Assembly: GCA_036262075.1 (NCBI GenBank)
Contig: DATAJO010000034.1
Coordinates: 1-64,000, forward strand
Direction of reading: 5' to 3'
From: JACDBZ01 sp036262075
GTDB taxonomy: Bacteria > Chloroflexota > Limnocylindria > QHBO01
DNA: 64,000 bases
Positions 15,021-24,200 of the stretch are shown here, one piece after another (position 1 is the first letter of the stretch; every line of letters starts with the position of its first letter). The notes beneath the pieces are model-generated. The model had not been told where the DNA came from and made no database searches. It was given only the letters and a program-made list of their open reading frames with translations. A program made the translations under genes and the position numbers.

Positions 15021-18000
15021 ATGTCGCCCAACGATCCCACCGACTCCCTGAACCTGGTCAACGCCGGGTACGTCGCCGACCTCTACGAGCAGTACCGGCG
15101 CGACCCGGGCAGCGTCGATCCCGAATGGCGGTCCCTGTTCGACTCCGGCGCGGGCGGGTTCGAGCCCGTGACGGTCGCCGCGAACGGTGACGGCGCGGAG
15201 GCCTCGGCGCCCGCGCCGGCAGCGCAGGCGAAGGCCCAGACGCCGGCGACCGAGCAACCCCCGGCCGAGAAGGCTGAGGCCCCGAAGCCTGAGGCCCAGA
15301 AGCCTGAGGCCGAGAAGCCTGCCGCGCCGAAGATCCCCGAGGGCGCCACACCGATCAAGGGCCCGGCCGCGCGGCTGGCGCAGAACATGACGGCCTCCCT
15401 GGCCGTGCCGACGGCGACGAGCTTCCGCGAGATCGACGTCGCCACGCTCGAGCGGCGGCGGAAGGAGCTCAACGCCCAGATCGCGCCGCGCAAGGTGAGC
15501 TTCACCCACCTCATCGGCTGGGCGATCGTCCATGCCGCCAGCGAGCAGCGCTCGATGAGCCACGCCTACACCGAGATCGAGGGCCAGGCCTACCGGGTCG
15601 ACCCGGGCGCCATCAACCTCGGCCTCGCCGTCGACGTCGAGCGCCGGGACGGGTCGCGCTTCCTCGTCGTGCCGGTCATCAAGCACGCCGACGACGTGGA
15701 CTTCGCCGGATTCCACGCGCGCTACGAGGAGCTCGTCGCGAAGGCGCGCGACAACAAGCTGTCGCCCGACGACTTCGTCGGCGCCACGATCACGCTCACC
15801 AACCCCGGCACGCTCGGCACGACGGCGAGCGTCCCGCGGCTCATGCCGAACCAGGGCACGATCGTCGCCACCGGCACGATCCGCGACGTCGGACCGGCCC
15901 GCCGGATGACGATCAGCTCCACCTACGACCATCGCATCATCCAGGGCGCCGAGTCCGGCCTGTTCCTCCAGCGCATCGAGAAGCTGCTGGCCGGCGCGGA
16001 CGACTTCTACGCCGATGTCTTCGCCGCCATGGGCGCCCGCGCCGCCGACGTCACCGCCGACGTCCCGGTGCCTGCCCCCGACGAGGCCGCAGGCGCACCC
16101 GCCCCGGCCGCGACCACGACGACGCCGGTCGGACCGGCGGCCGATGCCGAGCTGGTGAAGGCGGTCGCCGCCGGCATGGCGCTGGTGAAGGCGTACCGCC
16201 ACTTCGGCCATCGCGCCGCGCGGCTCGACCCGCTCGGCACCGAGCCGGAGGGCGACCCGGCGCTCGACCCCGGCCCGCTTGGCCTGACCCCGGAGCTCAT
16301 GGCCCGCGTCCCGGCCGACCTCCTGCGCATCTACGTCCCGGGCGCGACCCTGGCCGAGGCGCTCCCCCACCTCCAGGCCACGTACACCGGCACCATCGCG
16401 TACGAGGTGGAGCACATCGCCTCGCACGAGGAGCGCGTCTGGCTGCGCCGGGTGATCGAGTCCGGCGACCACCGGCGGCCGATGGAGGACGAGGACAAGC
16501 TCGCCCTCCTCGAGCGGCTCATCAGCGTCGAGACGCTCGAGCGCTTCCTGCATCGGGCCTATCTCGGCCAGAAGCGGTTCAGCATCGAGGGCCTCGACAC
16601 GATGGTCCCGATGCTCGACGTCATCATCCAGGACAGCGCCGACCAGGGCGCGCGCAAGGTCCTGATCGGCATGGCGCACCGCGGGCGGCTCAACGTCCTC
16701 GCCCACGTCGTCGGGGTCAGCTACGAGGCGATCCTGGCCGAGTTCGAGGCCGGCCGCACCGGCGTCGAGACGCCGACCACCATGCCGAAGGGCGAGAGCG
16801 ACGACGTGAAGTACCACCTCGGCGCCGAGGGTGGGTACCTCACCGCCGAGGACGCCGAGATCCGGGTCATCCTGTCGCCCAACCCGAGCCATCTCGAGGC
16901 GGTCGACCCGGTCATCACCGGGCGGACGCGTGCCGACCAGACCGATCGCTCGTCGGCGGTCGTCAGCGTCGACCACTCGGTCGCCGTCCCGGTCCTCATC
17001 CACGGCGACGCGGCGTTCGCCGCCCAGGGCGTGGTGGCCGAGACGTTCAACCTCGGCCGCCTCGACGGCTACGCCGTGGGCGGCACGGTCCACATCATCG
17101 CCAACAACCAGGTCGGCTTCACCACCGGCCCGCGCGAGGGCCGCTCGACCGACTACAGCTCCGACCTGGCCAAGGGCTTCGACGCGCCGATCATCCACGT
17201 CAACGCCGACGACCCGGAGGCCTGCCTCGCCGCCGCCCGGCTGGCGATGATGTACCGCGAGCGCTTCGGGCACGACGTCGTCATCGACCTCGTCGGCTAT
17301 CGGCGCTACGGGCACAACGAGGGCGACGAGCCCGCGTACTCGCAGCCGGCGCTGTACGCCAGGATCGCGAGCCATCCGACCGTCCGAGAGCTGTACCAGG
17401 CCGCGCTCGTCGAGGCGGGGATCATCGGCGACGACGCCGCCGAGGCGACGATCAAGGCGGCGCAGCGCGAGCTCGCGGCCACCCAGGCCGCGCTGCGCAA
17501 GGGCGCCGAGGAGCCGCAGTCCGAGCTCGACCGCGGCTCGGACGCGATCCCGCCGGAGCAGGTCGACGAGCCGATCACGGCCGTGCCGGCGAATCGGCTC
17601 CGTCAGCTGAACCAGGCGATGGTGGCGGTGCCGGAGGGCTTCACCGTCCATCCCAAGCTCACCCGCATGATCGAGCGACGCGCGACCGGCCTCGACGGCG
17701 ACGAGCTGTCGGTCGACTGGGCCCACGCCGAGCTCCTCGCCTTCGCTTCCCTCCTGGCCGATGGCACGCCCGTCCGCCTGACCGGGCAGGACACGGCGCG
17801 CGGCACGTTCAGCCAGCGGCACGCGGCGCTGTGGGACGCGCAGACCGGCGAGCGGCACGTCCCGCTCCAGCACATCGCCGGCAACCAGGCCGCCTTCGAG
17901 CTCCACAACTCGCCGCTGTCGGAGTACGGCTGCCTCGGCTTCGAGTACGGCTACGCCGTCACCGCCGGCGACGCGCTCGTGCTGTGGGAGGCGCAGTACG

Positions 18001-18755
18001 GCGACTTCGTGAACGGGGCCGAGATCATCATCGACCAGTTCATCATCGCCGGGCTGGCGAAGTGGCGGCAGACGTCACGGCTGACCCTGCTCCTGCCGCA
18101 CGGCTACGAGGGCTCGGGGCCGGAGCATTCGTCGGCGCGCATCGAGCGCTTCCTGTCGCTCGGCGCCGAGGGCAATATCCGGATCGTCTACCCGACCACG
18201 CCGGCGCAGTACTTCCACCTCCTCCGCCGCCAGGCGATGCACCACGACCTGCGGCCGCTGGTGGTCATGACGCCGAAGTCGCTGCTGCGGCTGCCCGTCA
18301 CGTTCTCGCGGCCGGCGGAGCTCAGCGAGGGCACGTTCCGCCCGGTCATCGACGACCCGCGCTTCACCTCCGCGCGCGCCGCGGCCAAGGTCAAGCGACT
18401 GCTCCTGTGCAGCGGCAAGATCTACTACGACCTCATCGGCTCCGAGGAGTTCGCCTCGCACGGCGCCGACGTGGCCATCGTCCGCGTCGAGCGGCTCTAC
18501 CCGTTCCCGACCGACGAGCTGGGCGCGGTGATCGAGCGCTACGGGAAGATCGAGTCGTTCGCGTGGGTCCAGGAGGAGCCGCGGAACATGGGCGCGCGCA
18601 AGTTCGTGCTGCCCAAGATCCGCCACCTCGTCCCGTATCGGATCCCGCTCGGCGACATCAGCCGCCCGGAGCGCTCGCGACCGGCCGAGGGGTACCCGGC
18701 CGCGCACGCGGCGGAGCAGGCTCGCATCGTTCGCGAGGCGCTGACCGAGCGCTAG
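15021..18755 (+). CDS. kgd: Multifunctional 2-oxoglutarate decarboxylase/dehydrogenase E1 with fused E2 catalytic domain
   Basis: 1244 residues. Residues 1-35 form the E1o N-terminal helix (NLVNAGYVADLYEQYRRDP). About 55-110 is an Ala/Pro/Glu/Lys-rich linker with repeated E-A-x-K-P units. About 115-330 is a 2-oxoacid acyltransferase (E2) core ending in STYDHRIIQGAESG with the catalytic His. From about 390 comes the thiamine-diphosphate E1: AHRGRLNVLAHVVG near 551, GDAAFAAQGVVAE near 661, NNQVGFTT near 693, then a transketolase-like pyrimidine domain (GQDTARGTFSQRH near 906) and the C-terminal domain. This is the mycobacterial Kgd architecture: no lipoyl domain is present, so a separate lipoylated partner is needed for the dehydrogenase reaction. 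TCA-cycle enzyme, cytoplasmic. Confidence 0.96.
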   Translation: MSPNDPTDSLNLVNAGYVADLYEQYRRDPGSVDPEWRSLFDSGAGGFEPVTVAANGDGAEASAPAPAAQAKAQTPATEQPPAEKAEAPKPEAQKPEAEKPAAPKIPEGATPIKGPAARLAQNMTASLAVPTATSFREIDVATLERRRKELNAQIAPRKVSFTHLIGWAIVHAASEQRSMSHAYTEIEGQAYRVDPGAINLGLAVDVERRDGSRFLVVPVIKHADDVDFAGFHARYEELVAKARDNKLSPDDFVGATITLTNPGTLGTTASVPRLMPNQGTIVATGTIRDVGPARRMTISSTYDHRIIQGAESGLFLQRIEKLLAGADDFYADVFAAMGARAADVTADVPVPAPDEAAGAPAPAATTTTPVGPAADAELVKAVAAGMALVKAYRHFGHRAARLDPLGTEPEGDPALDPGPLGLTPELMARVPADLLRIYVPGATLAEALPHLQATYTGTIAYEVEHIASHEERVWLRRVIESGDHRRPMEDEDKLALLERLISVETLERFLHRAYLGQKRFSIEGLDTMVPMLDVIIQDSADQGARKVLIGMAHRGRLNVLAHVVGVSYEAILAEFEAGRTGVETPTTMPKGESDDVKYHLGAEGGYLTAEDAEIRVILSPNPSHLEAVDPVITGRTRADQTDRSSAVVSVDHSVAVPVLIHGDAAFAAQGVVAETFNLGRLDGYAVGGTVHIIANNQVGFTTGPREGRSTDYSSDLAKGFDAPIIHVNADDPEACLAAARLAMMYRERFGHDVVIDLVGYRRYGHNEGDEPAYSQPALYARIASHPTVRELYQAALVEAGIIGDDAAEATIKAAQRELAATQAALRKGAEEPQSELDRGSDAIPPEQVDEPITAVPANRLRQLNQAMVAVPEGFTVHPKLTRMIERRATGLDGDELSVDWAHAELLAFASLLADGTPVRLTGQDTARGTFSQRHAALWDAQTGERHVPLQHIAGNQAAFELHNSPLSEYGCLGFEYGYAVTAGDALVLWEAQYGDFVNGAEIIIDQFIIAGLAKWRQTSRLTLLLPHGYEGSGPEHSSARIERFLSLGAEGNIRIVYPTTPAQYFHLLRRQAMHHDLRPLVVMTPKSLLRLPVTFSRPAELSEGTFRPVIDDPRFTSARAAAKVKRLLLCSGKIYYDLIGSEEFASHGADVAIVRVERLYPFPTDELGAVIERYGKIESFAWVQEEPRNMGARKFVLPKIRHLVPYRIPLGDISRPERSRPAEGYPAAHAAEQARIVREALTER

Positions 18756-18782
18756 GCTCTCAGCCGAGCCCCGGCCTGTCCG

Positions 18783-18788
18783 TATACT
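18783..18788 (+). promoter_or_regulatory. Candidate -10 box TATACT before thrC
   Basis: A near-consensus TATACT ends 7 nt before the thrC GTG at 18796, so a start site at or next to the start codon is expected. Confidence 0.5.
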
Positions 18789-18795
18789 CGCCCTC

Positions 18796-19860
18796 GTGAT
18801 CGATCGGGGGACCCCGCTCCTCGAGCGCTATCGCGAGCTGCACGCTGCCGAGGGCGAGACCTTTCCCATCACCCTCGGCGAGGGTGGCACGCCGCTCGTC
18901 CCCGCGCGCCGTCTCGGCGCCGAGCTCGGGCTGGAGCGGCTGTACCTGAAGTTCGAGGGCACGAACCCGACCGGCTCGTTCAAGGACCGCGGCATGGTCC
19001 TCGCCGTCAACCGGGCCGTGGCCGCCGGCGCCCAGGCGGTGGTGTGTGCCTCGACCGGCAACACGTCGGCCTCGGCGGCCGCGTACGCGGCGGCGGCCGG
19101 GCTGCCGTGCTACGTCGTGCTGCCGGCCGGCAAGGTGGCGCGCGGCAAGCTCGCCCAGGCCCTGGCCGCCGGCGCTCGCCTGGTCATGGTCGACGGCAAC
19201 TTCGACGCCGCCCTGAGTGCCGTGCGCTGGCTCGGCGACGAGGGCGTGGCCGTGGTCGTCAACTCGATCAATCCGGATCGGCTCATCGGGCAGCGCACCG
19301 GTGCCTACGAGGTGGTCGACGCGCTCGGTTCCGCACCCGACATCCTCGCCCTCCCCGTCGGCAACGCCGGCAACATCACCGCCTACTGGGCCGGCTTCCG
19401 CGCCTACGCCGATGCGGGACGCACGCCGGGCGGCGGGCTGCCACGCATGTTCGGCTTCCAGGCCGATGGTGCGGCGCCCATCGTCCGCGACGCCGTGGTC
19501 GAGTCGCCGGAGACGGTCGCCACCGCGATCCGCATCGGCAATCCCGCCTCGTGGGCCGGGGCCGTCGCCGCGCGCGACGAGTCGGGCGGGCTGATCGAGG
19601 CGGTGACCGACGACGAGATCCTCGAGGCCCAGCGCCTCATCGTGCGGCTCGAGGGCGTGTTCTGCGAGCCGGCCTCGGCGGCATCGGTGGCGGGCGTGCG
19701 CCGGCAGGCGGCCGAGGGCCGGATCGCAACGAACGAGGCCGTCGTGTGCGTCCTGACCGGGCATGGCCTGAAGGATCCCGATGCGGTCCAGGCAGAGGAG
19801 GGAACGTTGACGCCCGTGCCAGCCGAGCTGTCCGCCATCCGCCAGGCGATGGGCCTGTGA
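18796..19860 (+). CDS. thrC: Threonine synthase
   Basis: 354 residues. PLP enzyme motifs seen are LGEGGTPLVPARRLG at the start, the Schiff-base lysine in NPTGSFKDRGM, CASTGNTSASAAAYAAAAG, and PVGNAGNITAYWAGF for the phosphate cradle. The length and EPASAASVAG near the C-terminus fit the short class II threonine synthases of Gram-positive type. It converts O-phosphohomoserine to threonine. Its partner homoserine kinase lies 16 kb away (34651), so the pathway is not an operon here. Its stop overlaps the next lipoprotein gene (GTGA), suggesting co-translation with an apparently unrelated product. Confidence 0.95.
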   Translation: MIDRGTPLLERYRELHAAEGETFPITLGEGGTPLVPARRLGAELGLERLYLKFEGTNPTGSFKDRGMVLAVNRAVAAGAQAVVCASTGNTSASAAAYAAAAGLPCYVVLPAGKVARGKLAQALAAGARLVMVDGNFDAALSAVRWLGDEGVAVVVNSINPDRLIGQRTGAYEVVDALGSAPDILALPVGNAGNITAYWAGFRAYADAGRTPGGGLPRMFGFQADGAAPIVRDAVVESPETVATAIRIGNPASWAGAVAARDESGGLIEAVTDDEILEAQRLIVRLEGVFCEPASAASVAGVRRQAAEGRIATNEAVVCVLTGHGLKDPDAVQAEEGTLTPVPAELSAIRQAMGL

Positions 19861-20759
19861 GGCGCCCGCTGCGACGATCGCCGCTCACCCTGGCCATCGT
19901 CGCCGTCCTCGCCGCCTGCGGCGGACCGGGCGCCGATCCATCGGCGTCCGCGGACCTGTCGGAGGCTTCGTCACCGAGCGCCGCGGCATCCGCCCCCGGC
20001 GCATCGGCCTCGTCCGAGCCCTCGGCTGCGCCGTCCGCGCCGGCGTCCGCGTCCGCGAGCGCGGCGCCCAGCGCGCCCGCATCGGCCGACCTCGCCGTCG
20101 ACGGGCTCGCCGTCGTCCTCGTCACCGATCTGATCGTGCGCTCGGCGCCGGGCGTCGACCCCGCCACCTCGACGATCCTCCCCGACCGGCTGACGACCGA
20201 CGATCGCCTGTTCGTCCTCGACGGACCGACCGATGCCGATGGCTACGCCTGGTACCTCGTCGCCCCGCTCGGTCGCGCCGACGGCACGGCCGGCCCGTTC
20301 GGATGGGTGGCGGCCGCCAGCCGCGAGGGTGAGGCCTGGGTCGCCGGCGTCGCGGCCAGCTGTCCGGCCACCGTCGACCTCGCCAGCGTGCTCGACCTCC
20401 ATGCGTACGAGCGCATCGTCTGCTTCGGGAACGACTCGCTCACCCTCGACGGGCCGGTCGTGAGCTGTGGCATCGCGGACGGTCCGTGGCAGCCCGAGCC
20501 GTCCTGGCTGAGCGGCATGGCCGGATGCGGCCTGTCGCTCGACGCCTCGAGCCAGCAGGTGCTGATGCTCCGGATCCCGCCCGGCGGGCCGTCGGTGCCG
20601 GGTCCGTCCGGTCCGCTCCGCGTCACGGGCCACTTCGACGATCCGGCCGCGGCGACATGCACCATCACGACGTCGGATCCGGTTTCCGCTCCCGTGCCGG
20701 CGAGGGAGCTGATCGTCCTGATGTGCCGAACGGAGTTCGTGGTCGATTCGGTCCCCTAG
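19857..20759 (+). CDS. Lipoprotein with Ser/Ala-rich linker and SH3-like region
   Basis: 300 residues from a GTG overlapping the thrC stop. The lipoprotein signal (LTLAIVAVLAAC) is followed by a ~55-residue Ser/Ala/Pro low-complexity linker. An extracytoplasmic region from about residue 80 has VVLVTDLIVRSAPGVDP and WYLVAPLGRADGTAGPFGWVAAA, which resembles a bacterial SH3 segment. A second part with five cysteines (CPATV, IVCFGN, VVSCGIADG, AGCGLSL, TCTI) follows. No catalytic motif was found. The last 95 bp overlap the 3' end of the opposite-strand receiver gene. Confidence 0.75.
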   Translation: MRRPLRRSPLTLAIVAVLAACGGPGADPSASADLSEASSPSAAASAPGASASSEPSAAPSAPASASASAAPSAPASADLAVDGLAVVLVTDLIVRSAPGVDPATSTILPDRLTTDDRLFVLDGPTDADGYAWYLVAPLGRADGTAGPFGWVAAASREGEAWVAGVAASCPATVDLASVLDLHAYERIVCFGNDSLTLDGPVVSCGIADGPWQPEPSWLSGMAGCGLSLDASSQQVLMLRIPPGGPSVPGPSGPLRVTGHFDDPAAATCTITTSDPVSAPVPARELIVLMCRTEFVVDSVP

Positions 20760-21162
20760 GGGGGCGCTCGCAGCCGCAGGCCTCGAGCACGGCCGCGGCG
20801 AACTCCTCGGGGCTGGCGTCCTTGCTGACCGATGGGGCGAGGTCCGCATCGGGCTCGCCATCGGTGGCCGACGGGCCCCAGCCGGTCATCACGATCTGGA
20901 GTGACGGCCACGCCCGGCGCACGCCGGCGATGAGCGCGCGGCCGGCCTCCACGTCCGGCAGCCGCGGGTCGACGAGCACGACGTCGGGCCGGGTGCGCTC
21001 GATCGTCTCGAGCGCGGCACGCACGTCCCCGGCACGGCCCACCACGGACACGCCGCCGGCGACGGCCAGGAGATCGGCGAGGCTCTGCTGGACGCGCCGA
21101 TCGGCATCGACGATCACCACCCTCGGCTCCGAGGGCGGTACGGGACGCGCGTCAGCGGGCAT
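20665..21162 (-). CDS. Single-domain response regulator (receiver)
   Basis: 165 residues. The receiver core (about 12-120) starts PRVVIVDADRRVQQSL with the acidic pair. The phosphorylatable Asp is in PDVVLVDPRLPDV, GWGPSA occupies the Thr/Ser region, and VSKDASPEEF holds the conserved Lys. No output domain follows; the last 35 residues are Arg/Pro-rich (ERPPRGPNRPRTPFGTSGRS). That tail is encoded within the region overlapping the convergent lipoprotein gene. It sits 64 nt downstream of the giant GAF kinase on the same strand and may be its partner, but single-domain receivers can also act as phosphate shuttles or protein-binding switches. Confidence 0.75.
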   Translation of the reverse strand: MPADARPVPPSEPRVVIVDADRRVQQSLADLLAVAGGVSVVGRAGDVRAALETIERTRPDVVLVDPRLPDVEAGRALIAGVRRAWPSLQIVMTGWGPSATDGEPDADLAPSVSKDASPEEFAAAVLEACGCERPPRGPNRPRTPFGTSGRSAPSPARERKPDPTS

Positions 21163-21226
21163 GGAACCAGCCTACGTGGCCGCATCGCCGTTCCGGTAGG
21201 GGCCGAACGACCGATGCGGCCCTACG

Positions 21227-24200
21227 TCATTCGGCCGAGGTATCGGGCTCGGCCGGCACGCTCGCCTCGATCATCGAGCCCCTACCGCTGCGGCTCTGGA
21301 CGCGCAGCTCCCCGCCCACCAGCTCGACCCGCTGGCGCATGCCGATGAGGCCGAGGTGGCCGCGCGGCACGGCGTCGGGGTCGAAGCCGGTGCCGTCGTC
21401 GGTGACCGACAGGCGCACCCACTCGGCCTCGCGCCAGATGCGGATCGTGGCGTTCGAGGCGTTCGCGTGCTTGACGACGTTGTGGAGCGCCTCCTGGCCG
21501 ATGCGGTACAGCGCCTCCTCGCAGCTCAGCGGCAGGCGCTCGATCGGCTCGGCATCCACCACGACGACCAGTCCGGTGCGGCGCTGGACGGCGGTGGCGT
21601 GGGTGCGGAGCGCCTGCACCAGCCCGTCGTTCTCGAGCGAGGACGGCCGGAGCTCGAAGATGAGCGTGCGCATCTCGGCCAACGCGTCCTTCTGGAGCTC
21701 GCGCAGCTCGACGAGCTTGGGGCGCGCGGCCTCCGGATCGGTCTCGAGCAGCAGCTCGAGCGTGCGGAGCGTGAGGCCCATGCTGAACAGGGCCTGGGTG
21801 ACCGAGTCGTGCAGCTCGCGGGCGAGGTGCGCGCGCTCCTGCGAGGCGGCGAGCTCGGCGGCCTGGTCGCGGAGGTCGCCCTCGAGGCGCTCCCGCTCGC
21901 TGATGTCGCGCACCGACCCGTGGGCGCCGGCGAACCTGCCGTCCACGATCGTGCCGGTCATGGCGACCTCGGTCTTCGCGATGCGCCCGTCGGGCAGCGG
22001 CAGGTCCAGACGGACGCGCTGCTCGCGTTCCGGGTCCTCCTGGAGCAGCCGCCACGCCTCGGCGGCCTCGGCGAGGGTCGTGGGTCCGGCGAGGACGGTG
22101 AACGGCTGGCCCAGGAGCTGCTCCTGCTTCCAGCCGGTGCGCGACTCGAGCGAGTCGCTGAAGAAGGTGAATCGGCCCTCGGCGTCGATCTCCCACACGA
22201 TGTCGGGCGAGTTGTCGACGAGGTGGCGGTATCGGCGCTCCGACTCCTCGACCTCGGCGTACAGGCGGGCGTTGGTGAGCGCGATGGCCGCCTGGTCGGC
22301 GAGGAGCTTGAGCAGCTCGGCATCGGCCTCGTCGAAGGCGTCCGGCGCGGTGGCCTGGATGGTGATCGTGCCGATGAGCCGATCCGGGCCGAGGAGCGGC
22401 GCCGCCATCATCGAGTGGATGCCCTGCGCATCGATCCAGGCGTCGCCGTCGTCGTGCGGGAACGCGCCGTCGGCGAGGTAGTCGCCGGTCCACCTCACCT
22501 GCTTGGTGGCCGCGGCCATGCCGGCGATGCCGGAGCCGATCGGCACGACGACGTCCTCGCCCGAGGGCGGGATCGGCGCGGCGGTGATCGGCGGGTCGAG
22601 GTGCCCGCCGCCCTCGGACACGAGGTTGATCTGCGCCCGGTCGGCCTTGAGCAGGCGGGCGGCATCGGCCACGGCGCGGTCGAGGACGGTCTGCGGCTCG
22701 TGGAGCGACGCGATCTGGGCCGCGATCTCGGCCAACGAGCGCTGGGCGTCGACCCGGGTGCGGAGCTGCTCGACGAGGCGTGCGTTCGTGATCGCGACCG
22801 CGGCCTGCCCGGCGAAGAGCTGGACGAGCTCGAAGTCCGCATCGGTGAAGGCGACCTCGCGACCGCCGGTGCGGGCGATGTTCATGGCGCCGATGACCTC
22901 GTCGCCGCTTACCAGCGGCACGATGACCATCGCCTCCTCTTCCTCCGCGGTGCCCGGGATCTGGATCACCCGCGGGTCGTGGAGCGCGTCGTTGAGGAGC
23001 ACCGGCTCGCGGTGCTCGATGCTCCACCACGTCAGCCCCGAGCCGCGCGGGATCGGGAAGCCGAGGACGGCGTGCGCGTTGCGGTCGCGGGCGAGCACCG
23101 GGTTGAGGACCTTCATCTCGTCGTCGACCCGGTAGATGCTGAAGTTGTCGTACCAGACCACGCTCTTCAGGCCGTCGGCGATGAGGTCGAGGACCGACTC
23201 GGGGTCGAGCGTGCGGAGGAGGCGCTCGTTGATCTGGAGCAGGCGGCGCTGCGAGTCGGTCTGGCGGGCGAGGGCCGCCGACTCCTCGCCCAGCTGCTCG
23301 TACAGGCGCGCGTTGGTGACGGCGATCGCCGCCTGGCTGGCGAGGACCTCGAGCAGCCCGGCGTTCGCCTCGTCGAACGCGTCGCGCGCCTGCGAGTGGA
23401 CGGTGATCGAGCCGATGGCCCCGTCCTCGCCGATGAGCGGCGCGCTCATGACCGAGCGGATGCCGTGCTGGCGGATGTATCGGTCCGGCGCCTCGGCGTG
23501 GGAGAAGCTCGTGTCGGCCAGGTAGTCGCCGGTGCGGATGACGCGGCGCTCCATGACGGCGCGGCCCGACACGCCCTCGTCGAGCTCGACCGGGTCGATC
23601 TCCTCGTCGCGCTCGATCGGCAGGTCGATGGCCGAGTGGCCGAAGGCCCAGTGCAGCCCGCCGCCCTCGTCGGCCATGAGCTCGATCCGGCCACCGTCGG
23701 CGTCGAGCAGCCGCACCGCCTCGTCGAGCGTGCGCTGGAGGACGTCGCCCGGGTCGCGGATGGCGGTGATCCGGGCCGCGATCTCGCCGAGCGTGCGCTG
23801 CGCCTCCACCCGCCGCTCGAGCTCCTCGTACAGGCGCGCGTTGCCGAGGACGATCGAGGCATGGCTGGCGAGCGTGCCGAGCAGGTCGGCGTCGTCCGCG
23901 TCGAAGGCGTCGCCGCGCGACGAATAGGCGGTGATCGCGCCGAACGGCCCGGTCTCGCCGACGAGCGGCGCGCTCATCTGGGAGTGGAAGTCGTGGCGCT
24001 TGATCCAGTCGTCGGCGCGGTCGGTGTGCTCGAACGAGTCGTCGCCGAGGTAGTCGCCGGTCCAGGTCACGACGCCCTCGGCCACCGCCCGTCCGGCGAC
24101 GCCCTGGCCGATGCTGACCGTGACCTCGTCGACGGGCGGAGTGTCCGGCCCGCCGAGCATCTCGCGGTAGTCGGCGAGCTCGCGGGAGCCGGCGCGGACC

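Noticed and set aside
15012..17906. A 964-codon minus-strand frame opposite kgd
   Set aside because: Antisense shadow of a gene with clear E1/E2 motifs; the translation is Arg/Val/Asp low-complexity.
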